Of a stretch of 64,000 nt of DNA, positions 46,472 through 55,594 are shown one piece after another. Origin of the DNA: Chryseobacterium sp. KACC 21268 (lineage in GTDB: Bacteria; Bacteroidota; Bacteroidia; Flavobacteriales; Weeksellaceae); the NCBI GenBank assembly GCA_028736075.1, contig CP117875.1, positions 310,001 to 374,000 on the forward strand. The letters run 5' to 3'. Every line of letters begins with the position of its first letter. The first letter of the stretch is position 1. The notes beneath the pieces are model-generated. The model was not told where the DNA came from and did no database searches. It was given only the letters and a program-made list of their open reading frames with translations. The translations under genes were made by a program, and so were the position numbers.

Positions 46472-47467
46472 ATGAGAGAAGTGGCTTTTATAAAGCAAAA
46501 TAAAGAAAAATGGTTGGAAACTGAGCAGGTTGTCAATGGAAAAATGAAAAAAAATCCAGATGATCTCTCGTCTCTTTACATCAATCTAATTAATGATCTC
46601 TCTTTTGCACAGACTTATTACCCAAAAAGTAAAACGACGGTTTATCTTAATTTTCTCTCGTCTCAGATTTTCCAGAAAATTTATAAAACCAAAAGAATAG
46701 AGGAAAACCGAATCAAATATTTTTTCACAAGAGAAGTTCCACTCACCGTCTATGAATATCGGCGTTACCTTTATTATGCATTTGTGTTTTTTATTTTGTT
46801 CGTTGCGATTGGTGTGATTTCATCTATTTATGATAAGGACTTTGCAACCTTGATATTGGGCGAAGGCTACGTGAATCAGACTTTGGAAAACATCAAAAAA
46901 GGCGATGCAACTGCAATCTATGGCTCTGGTTCCAATTGGGGTTCAGCTTTAATGATTATTGTCAACAATCTTGTGGTTGGTGCAAAACTCTACATTTTCG
47001 GAATTTTTGGAGGCTTGGGAACTTTGTACGCGTTGATGCAGAATAGTATTATGCTGGGCGCATTTCAATTTTTTTTCAAAACACATAATGCACTGCTGGA
47101 TAGTGCGAAGGGAATATGGCTGCACGGCGTTTTTGAAATCTTCGGAATGGTGGTAGAAGCGATGGCTGGTTTGATTTTAGGCGCTTCCATTTTGTTTCCA
47201 AAGACTTTATCAAGAGTAGAATCATTCAAACTTGGTTTCCGAGATAGTTTTAAAATTTATCTCAGTACAGTTCCATTCACCATTTTTGCCGGATTGATTG
47301 AAGGTTTTGTTACCAGATATGCGCAGACAATGCCTTTGGTTCTAAACATTATCATTATTTTCGGAACTTTATCTGTGATTGCTTTTTATTATTTTATTTA
47401 TCCTCATATTGTCGTCAAAAAACTAAACCAAAATGCAATTGTTGCCGGAGATAACATTCGAATCTGA
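46472..47467 (+). CDS. SpoIIM-family membrane protein
   Basis: 331 residues: a soluble N-terminal part (about 1-95) and a C-terminal SpoIIM/DUF95 domain with five to six helices (about 100-325), including the family's WLHGVFEIFGMVVEAMAGLI. In Firmicutes SpoIIM acts in engulfment peptidoglycan hydrolysis; in Bacteroidota the gene sits in the MoxR/DUF58 cluster with unknown role. Near-leaderless start is likely given the tight divergent spacing. Confidence 0.9.
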   Translation: MREVAFIKQNKEKWLETEQVVNGKMKKNPDDLSSLYINLINDLSFAQTYYPKSKTTVYLNFLSSQIFQKIYKTKRIEENRIKYFFTREVPLTVYEYRRYLYYAFVFFILFVAIGVISSIYDKDFATLILGEGYVNQTLENIKKGDATAIYGSGSNWGSALMIIVNNLVVGAKLYIFGIFGGLGTLYALMQNSIMLGAFQFFFKTHNALLDSAKGIWLHGVFEIFGMVVEAMAGLILGASILFPKTLSRVESFKLGFRDSFKIYLSTVPFTIFAGLIEGFVTRYAQTMPLVLNIIIIFGTLSVIAFYYFIYPHIVVKKLNQNAIVAGDNIRI

Positions 47468-47487
47468 TCCACTTTTAATTAAAATAG

Positions 47488-48255
47488 ATGAGATTTAGAA
47501 TTTTCCTTTTTCTACTTTTTTCTTTGTTTGGCACTTTCGCTTTTTCACAATATGAAGAGGTGGAGGAAGTTGTGATTGTAAATTCGGCTACCACAGAAAC
47601 ATTTATGGAATCTGACTCTTTGGTTAGGACCAATTATTCAACAGATAACATTCTATATCCCAAAAACTTTGTTCCCAATTATAAAAACAAATATAAAGGA
47701 GACGATTTTAACTACAAAGTTGTCCAACCAAAAGAATCGATTTGGGATCTGATCAAAAGAAAGATTGCTCAATTTTTATTTAAAAACATCGATCCTAACA
47801 AAGCAGCCATTTACACTACTAACATTTTACGCTTTTTCGGAATCATTATTATAGGTTTTCTTTTATTTATTGTGATCCGATATCTGATGTCAAAAGACGG
47901 TAACTTTTTCTTTGGCCGAAGAAATAGAAAAATCAACATCACGAGTCAGGATATTGAAGAAAATATCCACGAAATCAACTTTCCTGAACGAATACTTAAT
48001 TTAGAAAAACAACAGGATTACCGTTCAGCAATTCGTTATCATTTCCTATACTCACTCAAAAAACTGACCGACAAAAACCTCATCAACTGGAATGTAGAAA
48101 AAACAAACCGAGATTACCTTAGAGAATTGAAAAACAAAAACTTACAGGAAGACTTCAGACGCGTAATTTACATCTACGATTACATTTGGTACGGCGAATT
48201 TGACACGAAAGAGGAAGATTACCAACACTACAAATCATACTTCAACAAGTTCTAA
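47488..48255 (+). CDS. DUF4129 membrane protein
   Basis: 255 residues: signal peptide or first helix (1-19), a periplasmic segment, one membrane helix (about 117-135) and a cytoplasmic DUF4129 domain (about 160-255) with AIRYHFLYSLKKLTDKNL and YIYDYIWYGEF. Second gene of the SpoIIM-MoxR-DUF58 cluster. Function unknown. Confidence 0.9.
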   Translation: MRFRIFLFLLFSLFGTFAFSQYEEVEEVVIVNSATTETFMESDSLVRTNYSTDNILYPKNFVPNYKNKYKGDDFNYKVVQPKESIWDLIKRKIAQFLFKNIDPNKAAIYTTNILRFFGIIIIGFLLFIVIRYLMSKDGNFFFGRRNRKINITSQDIEENIHEINFPERILNLEKQQDYRSAIRYHFLYSLKKLTDKNLINWNVEKTNRDYLRELKNKNLQEDFRRVIYIYDYIWYGEFDTKEEDYQHYKSYFNKF

Positions 48256-48278
48256 AATTATTTCATCAAGTAAAATCT

Positions 48279-49448
48279 ATGAATAAAAATTTCAAAATAT
48301 ACGCTGTCATTTTCATCATCATTCTGATTGTGGTGGCTATGTTTGGGATGAATAGAAAGCCCGTCTTAGACTGGCGAAAAAACTACAACATAGAGAAAAA
48401 AACACCTTTCGGACTATATATATTCGATCAGGAATCCAATCAATTATTCAATAAAAAATTAGAAAAAGTAAGCATTTCGCCTTACAATTACTATCAGAAA
48501 AACAGTCAGAAAAAGCCGCATAATATCCTGATAATCCAGAAAGAAATAGACGATGTTTCCTGGGAATATATAATGGATGAAGTTTCTTATGGCTCAGACG
48601 TGATATGGTTTACGGATAACACAACGGCTACACTGAGAGACACTTTAGGTTTTAGATTCAAAACCGTGAGTTATGAAAAAAATTACCACCTTCAATTGAC
48701 CGATAAAAAATTGAATAACAACAATTTATTCATTGATAAATCTCCTGACAACAAGGGCTTTTCTTACATTAGAAATGACATCGAAGTTTTGGGGAAAACA
48801 TTGCGTAAGGAAAATAACAATCAGACTGCAATCAATGTTGATTTCATCAAAGTTCCTTTTGGAGAAGGCCATTTTTACATTCATTCCGAGCCGGTTGTTT
48901 TGACGAATTATTATCTTTTAAATTCAAAAAACAAATATCTGGAAAGCGTTTTGTCTTATCTGCCAAATCGGGAAACAGTTTGGTTTATGAACAACGAGAC
49001 GCCTCTATCCATGTCGCCACTGAGATTTATCCACAGCAATCCGTCACTTAAATATGCGTGGTATTTGCTGCTTTTTGGTTTAATTGTTTTTGTGATTTTC
49101 AATGCGAAAAGAAAACAGCGCATTGTACCAATCACTGAACCATTGAAAAATACTTCAGTAGAATTTATCCGAAGTATTGGAAATCTCTATTTACAAGAAG
49201 GTGATTTCCACGAGATGATGGCGAAAAAAGCACAGTATTTTTTGAATAAAGTAAGATTGGATTTGATGATCGACACACAGAATCTGGACGAGCAATTCAT
49301 TAATAAACTGCATCTGAAAACCGGAAAAAATAGAGAACTAATAACAGAAGCTGTAGAACTCATCAAAAAAGGTCAGGATCCGTATGCAAGTGTGATGAAA
49401 GAAGATCTTATTCGGATGAATCAGCTTCTAGACCAAATTTTAAAATAA
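48279..49448 (+). CDS. DUF4350 membrane protein
   Basis: 389 residues: an N-terminal membrane helix (about 5-24), a GATase-like/Rossmann periplasmic part in which active-site residues are not evident, a second helix (about 258-276) and a cytoplasmic helical tail ending MNQLLDQILK. This is the domain order of DUF4350 proteins, always found beside MoxR and DUF58. Function unknown. Confidence 0.88.
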   Translation: MNKNFKIYAVIFIIILIVVAMFGMNRKPVLDWRKNYNIEKKTPFGLYIFDQESNQLFNKKLEKVSISPYNYYQKNSQKKPHNILIIQKEIDDVSWEYIMDEVSYGSDVIWFTDNTTATLRDTLGFRFKTVSYEKNYHLQLTDKKLNNNNLFIDKSPDNKGFSYIRNDIEVLGKTLRKENNNQTAINVDFIKVPFGEGHFYIHSEPVVLTNYYLLNSKNKYLESVLSYLPNRETVWFMNNETPLSMSPLRFIHSNPSLKYAWYLLLFGLIVFVIFNAKRKQRIVPITEPLKNTSVEFIRSIGNLYLQEGDFHEMMAKKAQYFLNKVRLDLMIDTQNLDEQFINKLHLKTGKNRELITEAVELIKKGQDPYASVMKEDLIRMNQLLDQILK

Positions 49449-49452
49449 TATT

Positions 49453-50448
49453 ATGGAAGAACAATACCAAAATCAAGCCCCCGAATTCCAGTCAAGGCTG
49501 GATATGACGGACTTGCGAAATAATCTGGAACGCGTAAAAGCAGAAATCGGAAAAGTCATCATCGGTCAGGAAAATATGATTGAGCATTTGTTGGTGGCGC
49601 TTTTATCCAACGGACACGTTTTGATAGAAGGCGTTCCCGGCGTTGCAAAAACCATTACGGCAAAATTATTGGCAAAAACCATTTCTGTAGATTTCAGCAG
49701 AATCCAGTTTACGCCGGATTTGATGCCATCGGATATTTTGGGAACTTCCGTTTTCAATGTGAAAGAAGCGGATTTCAAATTTAAAAAAGGCCCGATTTTC
49801 TCAAATTTTATTTTGATTGATGAAATCAACCGTTCGCCTGCAAAAACGCAATCCGCTTTGTTCGAAGTGATGGAAGAGCAACAAATCACGATGGATGGCG
49901 TGAAGTACCAAATGGAAGAACCATTCTTGGTTGTTGCAACACAAAATCCTATTGAGCACGAGGGAACTTACAGATTGCCGGAAGCGCAACTTGACCGTTT
50001 TCTATTCAAAATTGAAGTCGGTTACCCAAATCTGGAACAGGAAATTGAAATCATTAAAAACCAACATAACAACAGATTAGAAGATAAAACCGACGTGGTT
50101 CAAACCGTGATTTCCGGACATCAACTGAAACAATATCAGCAGTTGGTAAAAGAAATTGTCGTTGAACAAAACCTTCTGGAATACATTGCGAAAATCATTG
50201 TCAATACAAGAGAAAATCAATTTTTATATTTAGGAGCTTCCCCAAGAGCTAGTTTGGCTTTGTTGACTGCGAGTAAAGCTTTTTCCGCAATTCGTGGTCG
50301 TGATTTTGTAACGCCGGAAGATATTAAAGAAGCATCTTTTGCAGTTTTGAGACATAGAATTATTGTTTCTCCAGAACGCGAAATGGAAGGTTTGACAGCG
50401 GACGAAATCATTCGCCAAATTCTGGAAAGTATTGAAGTTCCAAGATAG
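49453..50448 (+). CDS. MoxR-type AAA+ ATPase
   Basis: 331 residues with Walker A GVPGVAKT (60-67), Walker B FILIDEIN (about 115-122), and the AAA lid (about 220-331). MoxR ATPases act as chaperones for vWA-domain partners, and here the DUF58 protein would be the partner. The two genes are separated by an inserted four-helix-bundle gene, which is unusual for this cluster. Confidence 0.95.
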   Translation: MEEQYQNQAPEFQSRLDMTDLRNNLERVKAEIGKVIIGQENMIEHLLVALLSNGHVLIEGVPGVAKTITAKLLAKTISVDFSRIQFTPDLMPSDILGTSVFNVKEADFKFKKGPIFSNFILIDEINRSPAKTQSALFEVMEEQQITMDGVKYQMEEPFLVVATQNPIEHEGTYRLPEAQLDRFLFKIEVGYPNLEQEIEIIKNQHNNRLEDKTDVVQTVISGHQLKQYQQLVKEIVVEQNLLEYIAKIIVNTRENQFLYLGASPRASLALLTASKAFSAIRGRDFVTPEDIKEASFAVLRHRIIVSPEREMEGLTADEIIRQILESIEVPR

Positions 50449-50449
50449 T

Positions 50450-50476
50450 AATTAGGTAGTAGAATTTAGGTGGTAG
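50450..50476 (+). repeat. left terminal repeat at the four-helix-bundle gene
   Basis: Tandem near-repeat AATTAGGTAGTAG and AATTTAGGTGGTAG. The second copy (TTTAGGTGGTAG, 50465-50476) is the inverted counterpart of CTACAACCTAAA at 50853-50864 with one mismatch. Together they bracket the gene between moxR and DUF58. Confidence 0.6.
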
Positions 50477-50494
50477 TTTTTAGTTTCGTTGATT

Positions 50495-50863
50495 ATGGCT
50501 CATTTTAAAGAATTAATTGTTTGGCAGAAGTCGATAAATTTAGTGACAGAAATTTACAGGATTACTGAGAAATTTCCTTCAAACGAGATTTATGGATTGA
50601 CTTCACAATTGAGAAGAGCCTTCGTTTCTGTTCCAAGCAATATTGCAGAAGGAAACACAAGAAGAAGTAAAGCCGATTATCTACAATTTTTACGAATAGC
50701 GAGGGGGAGTTGTAGCGAAATAGAAACTCAAATCATCATTTCTAAAAACCTGGGATTTATTGACGACACTATTTTCGAAACCCTTAGTTTTAATATTATC
50801 GAAATTTCTAAAATGATTAATGGTTTAATTAATTCATTAAAAGACTCAAACCCTACAACCTAA
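50495..50863 (+). CDS. four-helix-bundle protein (23S rRNA intervening-sequence type)
   Basis: 122 residues, all helical, opening MAHFKELIVWQKSINLVTEI. The central SSQLRRA-like segment here reads TSQLRRAFVSVPSNIAEGN, the signature of the S23 / four-helix-bundle family first found encoded in 23S rRNA intervening sequences. These proteins lie scattered in Bacteroidota genomes with no fixed neighbours. Here it interrupts the moxR-DUF58 pair, its stop codon lies within a flanking repeat, and ATG 50495 is preferred over an upstream TTG. Function unknown. Confidence 0.9.
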   Translation: MAHFKELIVWQKSINLVTEIYRITEKFPSNEIYGLTSQLRRAFVSVPSNIAEGNTRRSKADYLQFLRIARGSCSEIETQIIISKNLGFIDDTIFETLSFNIIEISKMINGLINSLKDSNPTT

Positions 50864-50867
50864 AACC
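50851..50867 (+). repeat. right terminal repeat at the four-helix-bundle gene
   Basis: CCCTACAACCTAAAACC contains CTACAACCTAAA (50853-50864), inverted copy of the left repeat, and includes the TAA stop of the gene. Its outer edge is three bases from the DUF58 start. Confidence 0.6.
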
Positions 50868-50870
50868 TTG

Positions 50871-52193
50871 ATGAAATCCTTATACCTAAATAACAAATTC
50901 TTCTTCGCCCTTTTCGGCGTTGGAATCTGCTATGTGTTGGCGTTTTTCTTTCCGGTGATGATGTGGATTGCCAACTCCTTATTGATTTTTGTTTTAGTGT
51001 TGACGGCGATTGATGGATTAATTCTTTTCATTAATAAAGAAGGCATCAACGCCCAAAGAATTTTGCCCGAAAAATTATCCAATGGCGATGAAAACTCAGT
51101 AAAAGTTGATATTAGAAATAACTATAATTTTAATATTAATACAAAAATCATTGATGAAATTCCGTTTCAGTTTCAGAAGCGAGATTTCTTAATCAAGAAA
51201 GAGATTGAAAGCGGAAACAACACTTTTTTCGAATACATTCTCGAGCCGAAAGAACGTGGCGAATACAGTTTTGGAAATCTGAATGTTTACGTCAATTCAC
51301 CAATTGGTTTGGTTTCCAGAAGATTTACTTTTCAGAAAGATGCTAAGTTGGCAAGTTATCCATCGTTCATTCATCTCAGAAAATATGAATTGATGGCACT
51401 TCAAAACGAATTTATGCTCGGCGGAATCAAGAAAATCCGAAAATTGGGACACACGATGGAATTTGAGCAAATTCGCGATTACGTTCAGGGCGATGACATC
51501 CGAAGTATCAACTGGAAAGCGACTTCAAAATCCAGCAAATTGATGGTCAATCAGTTTCAGGACGAGAAGTCTCAGCGAATTATGATGCTCATCGACAAAG
51601 GCAGGACGATGAAAATGCCTTTCAACGGATTGAGTTTACTTGATTATTCCATCAATGCGACGATGGCGCTTTCGCACATTATTCTGAAAAAAGGTGACCG
51701 CGCTGGAATGATGACGTTTTCAAAAAAAACTGAGAACAAAGTCGTTGCTGATAACAAATCCGGACAACTGAAAAAGATTTCCGAAGCGCTTTATAATGTT
51801 CAAACCAACTTCTTCGAAAGTGATTTTGGAAGACTTTATCAGGAAACGAAATTTCATTTGAATCAAAGAAGTTTAGTTTTATTATTCACGAATTTTGAAA
51901 CGTTGGATGGACTGAATCGACAGATGAAATACCTGCGAGGAATTGCCAAAAACCATCTTCTCGTGGTTATTTTTTTTAAAAATTCCGAAGTTCATAATTT
52001 GCTTAATAAGAATCCTGAAAATATGCAGGAAATCTATGACGAAATCATTGCGGAAAAATTCGAGTTCGAAAAAAAACTGATTATTCAGGAACTCAGAAAA
52101 TATGGAATTTACAGCATTTATACATTGCCAGAAAATCTCAACATAGATGTCATCAATAAATATCTGGAGATAAAAGCAAGAGGAATTTTGTAA
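50871..52193 (+). CDS. DUF58 (vWA-like) membrane protein
   Basis: 440 residues: two N-terminal membrane helices (about 9-55), a beta-rich periplasm-facing or cytosolic segment, then DUF58 with GDDIRSINWKATSKSSKLMV (about 203-222) and a von Willebrand-like fold (about 235-400, IMMLIDKGRTMKMP). DUF58 proteins are predicted MoxR clients. ATG 50871 is chosen. Last gene of the cluster. Confidence 0.92.
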   Translation: MKSLYLNNKFFFALFGVGICYVLAFFFPVMMWIANSLLIFVLVLTAIDGLILFINKEGINAQRILPEKLSNGDENSVKVDIRNNYNFNINTKIIDEIPFQFQKRDFLIKKEIESGNNTFFEYILEPKERGEYSFGNLNVYVNSPIGLVSRRFTFQKDAKLASYPSFIHLRKYELMALQNEFMLGGIKKIRKLGHTMEFEQIRDYVQGDDIRSINWKATSKSSKLMVNQFQDEKSQRIMMLIDKGRTMKMPFNGLSLLDYSINATMALSHIILKKGDRAGMMTFSKKTENKVVADNKSGQLKKISEALYNVQTNFFESDFGRLYQETKFHLNQRSLVLLFTNFETLDGLNRQMKYLRGIAKNHLLVVIFFKNSEVHNLLNKNPENMQEIYDEIIAEKFEFEKKLIIQELRKYGIYSIYTLPENLNIDVINKYLEIKARGIL

Positions 52194-52218
52194 ATTTGAA
52201 CTTAATTAAAATTTAATA

Positions 52219-52638
52219 ATGAAAATTACACTCAATAGAATCAACGACGATTTCCTTTTCGAATGTTCCAATGAACAAGGAAACTCAATTTTACTCGATA
52301 ATACAACTTTGCCAGGTGCAAAAGGAGTTTCGCCGATGCAATCTTTATTAATGGCAGTGGCTGGTTGTAGCGGAATTGATGTCGTTTCAATATTAAAAAA
52401 ACAACGCCAAACCATCACCGATTTCAAAGCAGAAGTCGAGGGCGAAAGAGTTCAGGTGGATGAAGCAAAGCCTTTCAAATCCATCAAAGTAAAATTCTTC
52501 CTCGAAGGCGAAATCGACCCGAAAAAAGCGAAGAAAGCAGGAGAATTATCTTTCGAAAAATATTGCTCGGTTTCAAAAACATTAGAACCAAACGTAGAAA
52601 TCACTTACGAAGTCCACGTCAACGGAGAGCTTGCGTAA
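52219..52638 (+). CDS. OsmC-family peroxiredoxin-like protein
   Basis: 139 residues with the two catalytic cysteines C50 (AVAGCSGIDVV) and C116 (KYCSVSKTLEP). OsmC/Ohr proteins reduce organic hydroperoxides with thiol chemistry in the cytoplasm. No regulator such as OhrR is adjacent. It follows the DUF58 gene by 25 bases but is functionally distinct. Confidence 0.92.
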   Translation: MKITLNRINDDFLFECSNEQGNSILLDNTTLPGAKGVSPMQSLLMAVAGCSGIDVVSILKKQRQTITDFKAEVEGERVQVDEAKPFKSIKVKFFLEGEIDPKKAKKAGELSFEKYCSVSKTLEPNVEITYEVHVNGELA

Positions 52639-52640
52639 TA

Positions 52641-52738
52641 GGGTTTGAGAGTGGGAGAGTTTGAGTGTCAGAGCGCATTAGAGTATTAGAGAATTAAAAA
52701 AAATCCCCCAAACTCTAACACACTCCAACTCTCCAACT
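52641..52738. repeat. intergenic inverted-repeat element between osmC and glucosidase
   Basis: Left arm GGAGAGTTTGAGTGT (52654-52668) and right arm ACACTCCAACTCTCC (52720-52734) pair with one mismatch; further weak matches extend outwards (GGGTTTGAGAG versus CCAAACTC). The element fills the convergent spacer, contains no ORF and could act as a terminator in both directions. Confidence 0.6.
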
Positions 52739-55344
52739 TATCGATGCGTCAACCTCGGCTGAATCAATTTCGCTACCGTAGAAGTCCATCCGGTTTGATG
52801 CGAAGCACCAACGCCTCGGCCATTGTCACCGTGGAAATATTCGAAGAACATAATGTAATCCTTGAAATGCGGGTCGTTATTGAATTTATCAACACCACCG
52901 TTGAATGCTCTGTTTCCATTTTCATCTTTTAGGAAAATGCCACAAAGTCTGTCGCTGATGTCTTTGGAAACTTCTTCCAGATTCTTTTGAACGCCACTTC
53001 CTTTCGGATATTCAATCGTCAATGCGTCACCGAAAAAGAAATGAAAACGCTGTAAACTCTCGACAATTAGGAAGTTAATCGGAAACCAAATTGGTCCGCG
53101 CCAATTGCTGTTTCCTCCGAACATTCGACTGTCGCTTTCTGCAGGCGTGTAATAAACAATGTGTTCCTGGTCGTGAACGGTAAATCGGAACGGATTTTCT
53201 TCATAGAATTTGGACATCGCACGGATTCCATAATCGCTTAGGAATTCGGATTCATCCACCAATCTTGTTAGAACTTTCGTCAGTCTGGTTTTTCTTAGAA
53301 TACTCAAAAGATGCTTGTTTCCTTCGCCTTCCACGTACCATTGGGACACGAGTTTCGTCAGGTCTTGCTTGTTTTTCAGAATCCATTCCATTCGTTTTTT
53401 AAACTGTGGCAATTTCTCCAACATACTGTGTTCCACGACTTCTACCGCAAACATCGGAATCAATCCAACGATGCTTCGAAGTTTCAAACTCACACTGTCT
53501 CCATTGGAAAGCTGAAGCACATCGTAGAAAAATCCATCTTCCTCATTCCAAAGTCCTTGCTTCCCATCACCGATATTTTCCATCGCTTCTGCGATATAAA
53601 GATAATGCTCAAAAAACTTGATGGCCATATCTTCATATACTGGATTGTGAATTGCCAATTCCATAGAAATACGCATCATATTCAGCGCATACATCGCCAT
53701 CCAGCTGGTTCCGTCGGCTTGTTCCAAATGCTCACCTTCATTGAATTCCATATTACGGTCAAAGGCTCCGATATTATCTAGACCCAAGAATCCACCACCA
53801 AAAATGTTGTTTCCGTTGTAATCTTTTCGGTTGACCCACCAAGTGAAATTCAATAATAATTTTTGGAAAACCCTTTCTAAGAACGCCAAATCCGGTTTTC
53901 CATTGTTTTTTTCATCGATTTTGAAAACCCGGAAAGTTGCCCACGCGTGAACCGGTGGATTCACATCATCGAAGTTCCATTCATAAGCAGGAACTTGCCC
54001 GTTTGGGTGCATATACCATTCTTTCGTCAGTGTAATCAATTGATTTTTAGCAAACTCCGAATCAATCACACAGAAGCTCACGCAATGGAAAGCCAAATCC
54101 CAAGTCGCATACCAAGGATATTCCCATTTGTCGGGCATCGAGATGATGTCTTTGTTGTGAAGATGTTCCCAATCACTGTTTCGGACGTAGCCTTTTCTTT
54201 GAATCGGGAAATTCGGGTCCCCTTTCAGCCATTTCCCGACATTGTAATGGTAGAACTGTTTGTTCCAAAGCAAACCTGCAAAAGCCTGTCTTTGGACATT
54301 TCGTTCGTCTTCGTTTTCAATATCTTTCTGGATGTTCGCGTAGAAATCATCCGAATCTTGCTTTCTGTGGTTGATAATTTCATCAAAATCCCAAAACGCA
54401 TCCTCCATAATATGAGGCGACAATCGGAACTCGAAAACCTTGTTGCTGTGCGCTTCTACGATTTCTTCGCAATGCAAAGACGCTTTGGTTCCAGTTTTTT
54501 TAGGATTGATGGTGTCTAAACCTTTCGTAATATATTGATTGATTCCATCTTTAAAGAATCCTTCCGTCTTAGGAAGATTGAAAAGTCGCGCTCTGTTCGT
54601 TTCATTTTCACAAAACAAAGCGTCCACATTTCTGTTTCTGGAATATAATTTCTTGATGCTGATGCTGTCGTGGTGAATATCAATCTCACCTTGCTTGGAA
54701 AAACCAAGATTCGCCTTGTAATCATTGTAACCCCAAACCCAATTGTTTCGGTACCAAACCGTTGGCAAAACCACGATAGGCGCAGGTTTATCACTTCGGT
54801 TATGAACATCGATTCTGATTAAAAAATCATCCTCGCCGGCTTTTGCATACTCAATGAAAATGTCAAAATATTCATCGTTGTCGAAGATTCCCGTGTCAAT
54901 AATTTCATATTCCATCTCATTTTTGGAACGCTGACCATTCACATTGATGATTTCTTCGTACGGAAACTCATTGATTGGATATTTGTAAACCATCTTCATA
55001 TAGCTGTGAGACGGCGTATTGTCTAAATAATAAAAAATCTCCTTTATATCTTCCCCGTGATTTCCCTGATGATTGCTCAGCCCGAAAAAACGTTCCTTAA
55101 TTCTAATATCTTTTTTGTTCCAAAATGAGAAGGCAAAACACATCTGTTGCTTCTCATCCGAGATTCCTGCGATGCCTTCCTCGGCCCATCTGTAGGTCCA
55201 CGCTTCTGCTGTGTCGTGGCCTGTAAATCCCCACGCATCGCCGTTTGTACTGTAATCTTCCCGCACATTTCCCCATTGGCGATGGCTCACGTAAGGTCCC
55301 CATTTCTTCCAACGCGGATTCCTCAATTTTTCTTCCTCGTTCAT
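52738..55344 (-). CDS. GH63-like glucosidase
   Basis: 868 residues without signal peptide, opening NPRWKKWGPYVSHRQWGNVRE (split: NPRWKKWG and HRQWGNVRED). The C-terminal half (about 350-860) has the (alpha/alpha)6-barrel sequence of the glycoside hydrolase 63 / mannosylglycerate-hydrolase-like group, with GGGFLGLDNIGAFDRN and GGNSNWRGPIWFPIN. Activity is inferred to be glucose release from a cytosolic glucoside; substrate unknown. Neighbour of a glucose-dehydrogenase-like SDR gene, but the two are about 250 bases apart. Confidence 0.87.
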   Translation of the reverse strand: MNEEEKLRNPRWKKWGPYVSHRQWGNVREDYSTNGDAWGFTGHDTAEAWTYRWAEEGIAGISDEKQQMCFAFSFWNKKDIRIKERFFGLSNHQGNHGEDIKEIFYYLDNTPSHSYMKMVYKYPINEFPYEEIINVNGQRSKNEMEYEIIDTGIFDNDEYFDIFIEYAKAGEDDFLIRIDVHNRSDKPAPIVVLPTVWYRNNWVWGYNDYKANLGFSKQGEIDIHHDSISIKKLYSRNRNVDALFCENETNRARLFNLPKTEGFFKDGINQYITKGLDTINPKKTGTKASLHCEEIVEAHSNKVFEFRLSPHIMEDAFWDFDEIINHRKQDSDDFYANIQKDIENEDERNVQRQAFAGLLWNKQFYHYNVGKWLKGDPNFPIQRKGYVRNSDWEHLHNKDIISMPDKWEYPWYATWDLAFHCVSFCVIDSEFAKNQLITLTKEWYMHPNGQVPAYEWNFDDVNPPVHAWATFRVFKIDEKNNGKPDLAFLERVFQKLLLNFTWWVNRKDYNGNNIFGGGFLGLDNIGAFDRNMEFNEGEHLEQADGTSWMAMYALNMMRISMELAIHNPVYEDMAIKFFEHYLYIAEAMENIGDGKQGLWNEEDGFFYDVLQLSNGDSVSLKLRSIVGLIPMFAVEVVEHSMLEKLPQFKKRMEWILKNKQDLTKLVSQWYVEGEGNKHLLSILRKTRLTKVLTRLVDESEFLSDYGIRAMSKFYEENPFRFTVHDQEHIVYYTPAESDSRMFGGNSNWRGPIWFPINFLIVESLQRFHFFFGDALTIEYPKGSGVQKNLEEVSKDISDRLCGIFLKDENGNRAFNGGVDKFNNDPHFKDYIMFFEYFHGDNGRGVGASHQTGWTSTVAKLIQPRLTHR

Positions 55345-55594
55345 ATGTTTCTAATTATTTTAAAGAATAATTATTCGTTTTTCCAATTTAGGAGCATCAC
55401 GTTTCTACCTTTGTTCCACGTTTCCAACCCGCTGTCCACTATATCTTTTTTTGCTCAGACCATTTGTTATCCAAAAGAGAACTTTCTCAAAAGCAAAAAA
55501 AGGATGCCGTTCCCATCGGGGCTATGTTGAGGGTTTGTAATTTCTTTCAAGTTTTAAAATTCCAAAAACTAAAAACCATCAACCAAAAACCAAA
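55345..55594. repeat. intergenic region with hairpin-forming repeat element
   Basis: No gene seen. Contains ATCTTTTTTTGCT (55443-55455) / AGCAAAAAAAGGAT (55492-55505), a 12-bp stem with one bulge and a 36-base loop, flanked by GC-richer segments (CCCGCTGTCC and CCGTTCCCATCGGGGC). The layout resembles a repeated flavobacterial intergenic element; dispersed copies were not checked. Confidence 0.55.

Noticed and set aside
53947-54519. 190-codon frame antisense to the glucosidase
   Set aside because: Fully inside a well-supported gene with intact domain; no start context or family signal.
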